Assembly (NCBI GenBank): GCA_900751785.1
Contig: CAADSM010000085.1
Location: 1-16,739, forward strand
Origin: Lachnospiraceae bacterium
Lineage (GTDB): Bacteria; Bacillota; Clostridia; Lachnospirales; Lachnospiraceae
Length of the DNA: 16,739 nt
Direction: 5' to 3'
Notes under the pieces: model-generated
Told to the model about the DNA's origin: nothing
Seen by the model: only the letters and a program-made list of their open reading frames with translations
Databases searched by the model: none
Shown: one piece after another, positions 15,042 through 16,739 of the stretch
How the letters are laid out: each line of letters opens with the position of its first letter
Position numbering within the stretch: the stretch's first letter is position 1
Position numbers and translations under genes: made by a program

Positions 15042-15317
15042 TTATTCAGCATTCGGCTTTTCAATCTGTGCGATCGCAGATTTCTGCATCGGAATACGGC
15101 AGTTTTTGTTATTGCCAAATTCAACGATCACATCGTCATCTGTAATGTCTATGATCACGCCATAGAATCCGCTTGTTGTCAGAGCTGTGTCTCCTACTTC
15201 CATTGATGCCAGCATTGCCTGCACCCTTTTCTGCTCTTTCTTCTGCGGACGCATCAGCAGGAACCACATTCCTCCGATCACAACGGCATAAAGCACGATA
15301 ATACCTACAATATCCAT
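15042..15317 (-). CDS. yajC: Preprotein translocase accessory subunit YajC
   Basis: Small single-span membrane protein of the SecDF-YajC complex that helps protein export. The 91 residues have one hydrophobic segment (about 3-23, GIIVLYAVVIGGMWFLLM), then the hallmark RPQKKEQKR (24-32) and a small beta-rich cytoplasmic domain (MEVGDTALTTSGFYGVI). ATG at 15317 follows AGGAGG. It is next to tgt, the usual partner in many bacteria, but secD and secF do not follow; the next gene is leuB. Confidence 0.95.
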   Translation of the reverse strand: MDIVGIIVLYAVVIGGMWFLLMRPQKKEQKRVQAMLASMEVGDTALTTSGFYGVIIDITDDDVIVEFGNNKNCRIPMQKSAIAQIEKPNAE

Positions 15318-15358
15318 ATCGTATTTCCTCCTAACTCCTTATGTTACACAATAAGAAT

Positions 15359-15387
15359 ACTATACACAAAAAACCTTGATTCTTCAA
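15359..15387 (-). promoter_or_regulatory. Promoter of yajC, overlapping the tgt terminator
   Basis: TTGAAG (15387-15382), a 17-base spacer and TATAGT (15364-15359) on the minus strand. The -35 box is part of the hairpin that would end tgt transcripts, so termination of tgt and initiation of yajC share the same bases. Confidence 0.65.
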
Positions 15388-15388
15388 G
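15368..15388 (-). terminator. Weak intrinsic terminator after tgt
   Basis: On the minus strand CTTGA (15388-15384) pairs with TCAAG (15379-15375) around a 4-base loop, and six T follow one base later (15373-15368). The 5-bp stem is weak, so read-through into yajC is likely. Confidence 0.5.
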
Positions 15389-15413
15389 CCTTTTTGCAAA
15401 TTTTTACATCCGA

Positions 15414-16541
15414 TCACCGCGCCTGCATTCCATCGAGTTTGCGCTTCTTATATGCCTTGTACTCTCCTGCTTCGATCGCCTCTCTGATCTCTTCCATCAT
15501 CGTATTGTAGAAGTAGAGGTTATGCAGCACGCACAGCCTCATGCCCAGCATTTCCTTCGCCTTCAGAAGATGGCGGATATATGCCCTGCTGTAGCTCCGG
15601 CATGCAGGACAGCCGCACCCCTCTTCGATCGGTCTGTCGTCGAGCTCATATTTTGCATTAAAAAGATTCATCTTCCCATGGTTCGTATACACATGTCCGT
15701 GTCTGCCGTTTCTCGACGGGTAGACACAGTCAAAAAAGTCAACGCCTCGGTCAACGGCCTCAAGTATGTTCGCCGGCGTCCCTACTCCCATCAGATAAGT
15801 CGGCTTGTTCTCCGGAAGATATCCCACAACCGCATCCAGGATGCGGTACATCTCTTCATGGCTTTCTCCGACGGCGAGCCCTCCGATGGCATATCCGTCA
15901 AGACCGAGCTCCGCAATCTGCTGTGCATGCTCGATCCTGATATCTTCATAGACACCTCCCTGATTGATCGCAAAAAGAAGCTGATGCGGATTGATCGTAT
16001 CCGGCAGGGAATTAAGTCTCTCCATCTCTGTCTTGCAGCGCTTGAGCCAGCGGGTAGTGCGTTCCACGGAGTTGGCAATATACTTTTTATCTGCCACGCT
16101 GGAGGGGCACTCATCGAAGGCCATTGCGATCGTAGAGCCAAGATTCGACTGGATCTGCATGCTTTCTTCCGGTCCCATGAAAATCTTGTGTCCGTCGATA
16201 TGAGAATTAAACCGTACGCCTTCCTCCTTGATCTTGCGCAGCGACGCAAGAGAGAACACCTGGAATCCGCCGGAGTCTGTAAGGATGGGCTTGTCCCAGT
16301 TCATAAACCTGTGCAGTCCGCCAAGATTTTTGATCACTTCATCTCCCGGCCTGACATGGAGGTGGTATGTGTTGGAAAGCTCGACCTGCGTTTTGATCTG
16401 GCGCAAATCATCTGTTGATACCGCGCCTTTGATCGCCGCAGCTGTTCCGACATTCATAAATACAGGGGTCTCTATCGTCCCGTGTACAGTATGCAGACGG
16501 CCTCTTTTTGCAAGACCGTCCTTTTTTATCAATTCATACAT
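15414..16541 (-). CDS. tgt: tRNA-guanine transglycosylase (queuine tRNA-ribosyltransferase)
   Basis: Exchanges guanine-34 of GUN-anticodon tRNAs for preQ1, a step of queuosine synthesis. The 375 residues are typical. Visible motifs are MNVGTAAAIKG (29-39), SNTYHLHVRPG (56-66), TDSGGFQVFSL (88-98, with Asp89), AIGGLAVGE and the nucleophile region VDFFDCVYPSRNGRHG. The zinc site is CGCPAC followed by His in CVLHNLYFYN. ATG at 16541 is about ten bases after AAAGGA. It lies 39 bases after the L,D-transpeptidase gene and is followed by yajC. queA is not in the window. Confidence 0.97.
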   Translation of the reverse strand: MYELIKKDGLAKRGRLHTVHGTIETPVFMNVGTAAAIKGAVSTDDLRQIKTQVELSNTYHLHVRPGDEVIKNLGGLHRFMNWDKPILTDSGGFQVFSLASLRKIKEEGVRFNSHIDGHKIFMGPEESMQIQSNLGSTIAMAFDECPSSVADKKYIANSVERTTRWLKRCKTEMERLNSLPDTINPHQLLFAINQGGVYEDIRIEHAQQIAELGLDGYAIGGLAVGESHEEMYRILDAVVGYLPENKPTYLMGVGTPANILEAVDRGVDFFDCVYPSRNGRHGHVYTNHGKMNLFNAKYELDDRPIEEGCGCPACRSYSRAYIRHLLKAKEMLGMRLCVLHNLYFYNTMMEEIREAIEAGEYKAYKKRKLDGMQAR

Positions 16542-16580
16542 TCGTCTAAAATCCTTTTTCTTTCATTTCGCACATCTTGA

Positions 16581-16739
16581 TCAGTAGTGCATGACAACCG
16601 GTGTTCCCACGCTGAGCAGGCTGTAGAGAGCAGCTGCCTGATCCGGTCTCATATTGATACATCCGTGAGAGCCATGTGTCTGATAACGGCTTTCCCCCAA
16701 GGAAGCCCGCCCGGTTGCATCATGGAATACCCCCCCCCC
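16581..16739 (-). CDS. L,D-transpeptidase (YkuD family), C-terminal fragment
   Basis: The last 52 codons, translated from the minus strand, contain FHDATGRASLGESRYQ followed by HGSHGCINM, the YkuD catalytic signature with the nucleophilic Cys, and end in GTPVVMHY. Such enzymes form 3-3 cross-links in peptidoglycan or attach proteins to it, outside the membrane. The 5' part, with any signal anchor and peptidoglycan-binding domain, lies beyond the window. The first codons come from a 10-G run (coding strand) at the edge and are not trustworthy. It is upstream of tgt and could be co-transcribed with it. Confidence 0.9.
   Translation of the reverse strand, partial: GGGVFHDATGRASLGESRYQTHGSHGCINMRPDQAAALYSLLSVGTPVVMHY

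Overview
The window reads as a piece of a Gram-positive anaerobe of the Clostridia, most likely Lachnospiraceae (inferred from gene content, strong AGGAGG-type ribosome sites, consensus sigma-A promoters and moderate GC; no rRNA or other taxonomic marker is present). Both edges carry 10-base homopolymer runs inside genes, so it looks like a complete assembled contig with poor-quality ends. All genes except one ABC-F ATPase are on the minus strand.

Left part (1-3655): the 5' part of a bifunctional NAD(P)HX repair enzyme (nnr) lies downstream of rex, the NADH-sensing repressor. rex has a perfect TTGACA/17/TATAAT promoter, back to back with the promoter of a divergent ABC-F translation-type ATPase gene. 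Both nnr and rex start with TTG.

Middle (3656-4537): about 880 bases without a credible gene separate the convergent ABC-F gene and icd. The stretch is built of two very large imperfect palindromes, 3663-3895 and about 4174-4540, plus a third arm-like copy between them. All three blocks share the same sequence modules in the same order, so they form one repeat family. This is the least explained part of the window.

4538-7961: one transcription unit, Re-type citrate synthase > GntR/FCD regulator > NADP-isocitrate dehydrogenase. It covers the first and third steps of the oxidative branch from oxaloacetate and acetyl-CoA to 2-oxoglutarate. Its promoter is overlaid by two ATACAT/ATGTAT-type dyads 22 bp apart, which are good operator candidates for the regulator it encodes. 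A strong hairpin separates the gntR and icd cistrons.

7974-14970: leuB > ilvD > ilvB > serC > serA, a branched-chain amino acid plus serine operon. It has two candidate promoters at the front and a strong intrinsic terminator at the end. serC and serA are one base apart. No acetolactate synthase small subunit (ilvN), leuA or leuCD is present.

14997-16739: yajC (Sec accessory subunit), tgt (tRNA-guanine transglycosylase) and the C-terminus of an L,D-transpeptidase. yajC has its own promoter, which overlaps the weak terminator of tgt.

Most genes are ordinary housekeeping or biosynthetic genes. I see no defence system, phage, transposase, tRNA, rRNA or CRISPR array.
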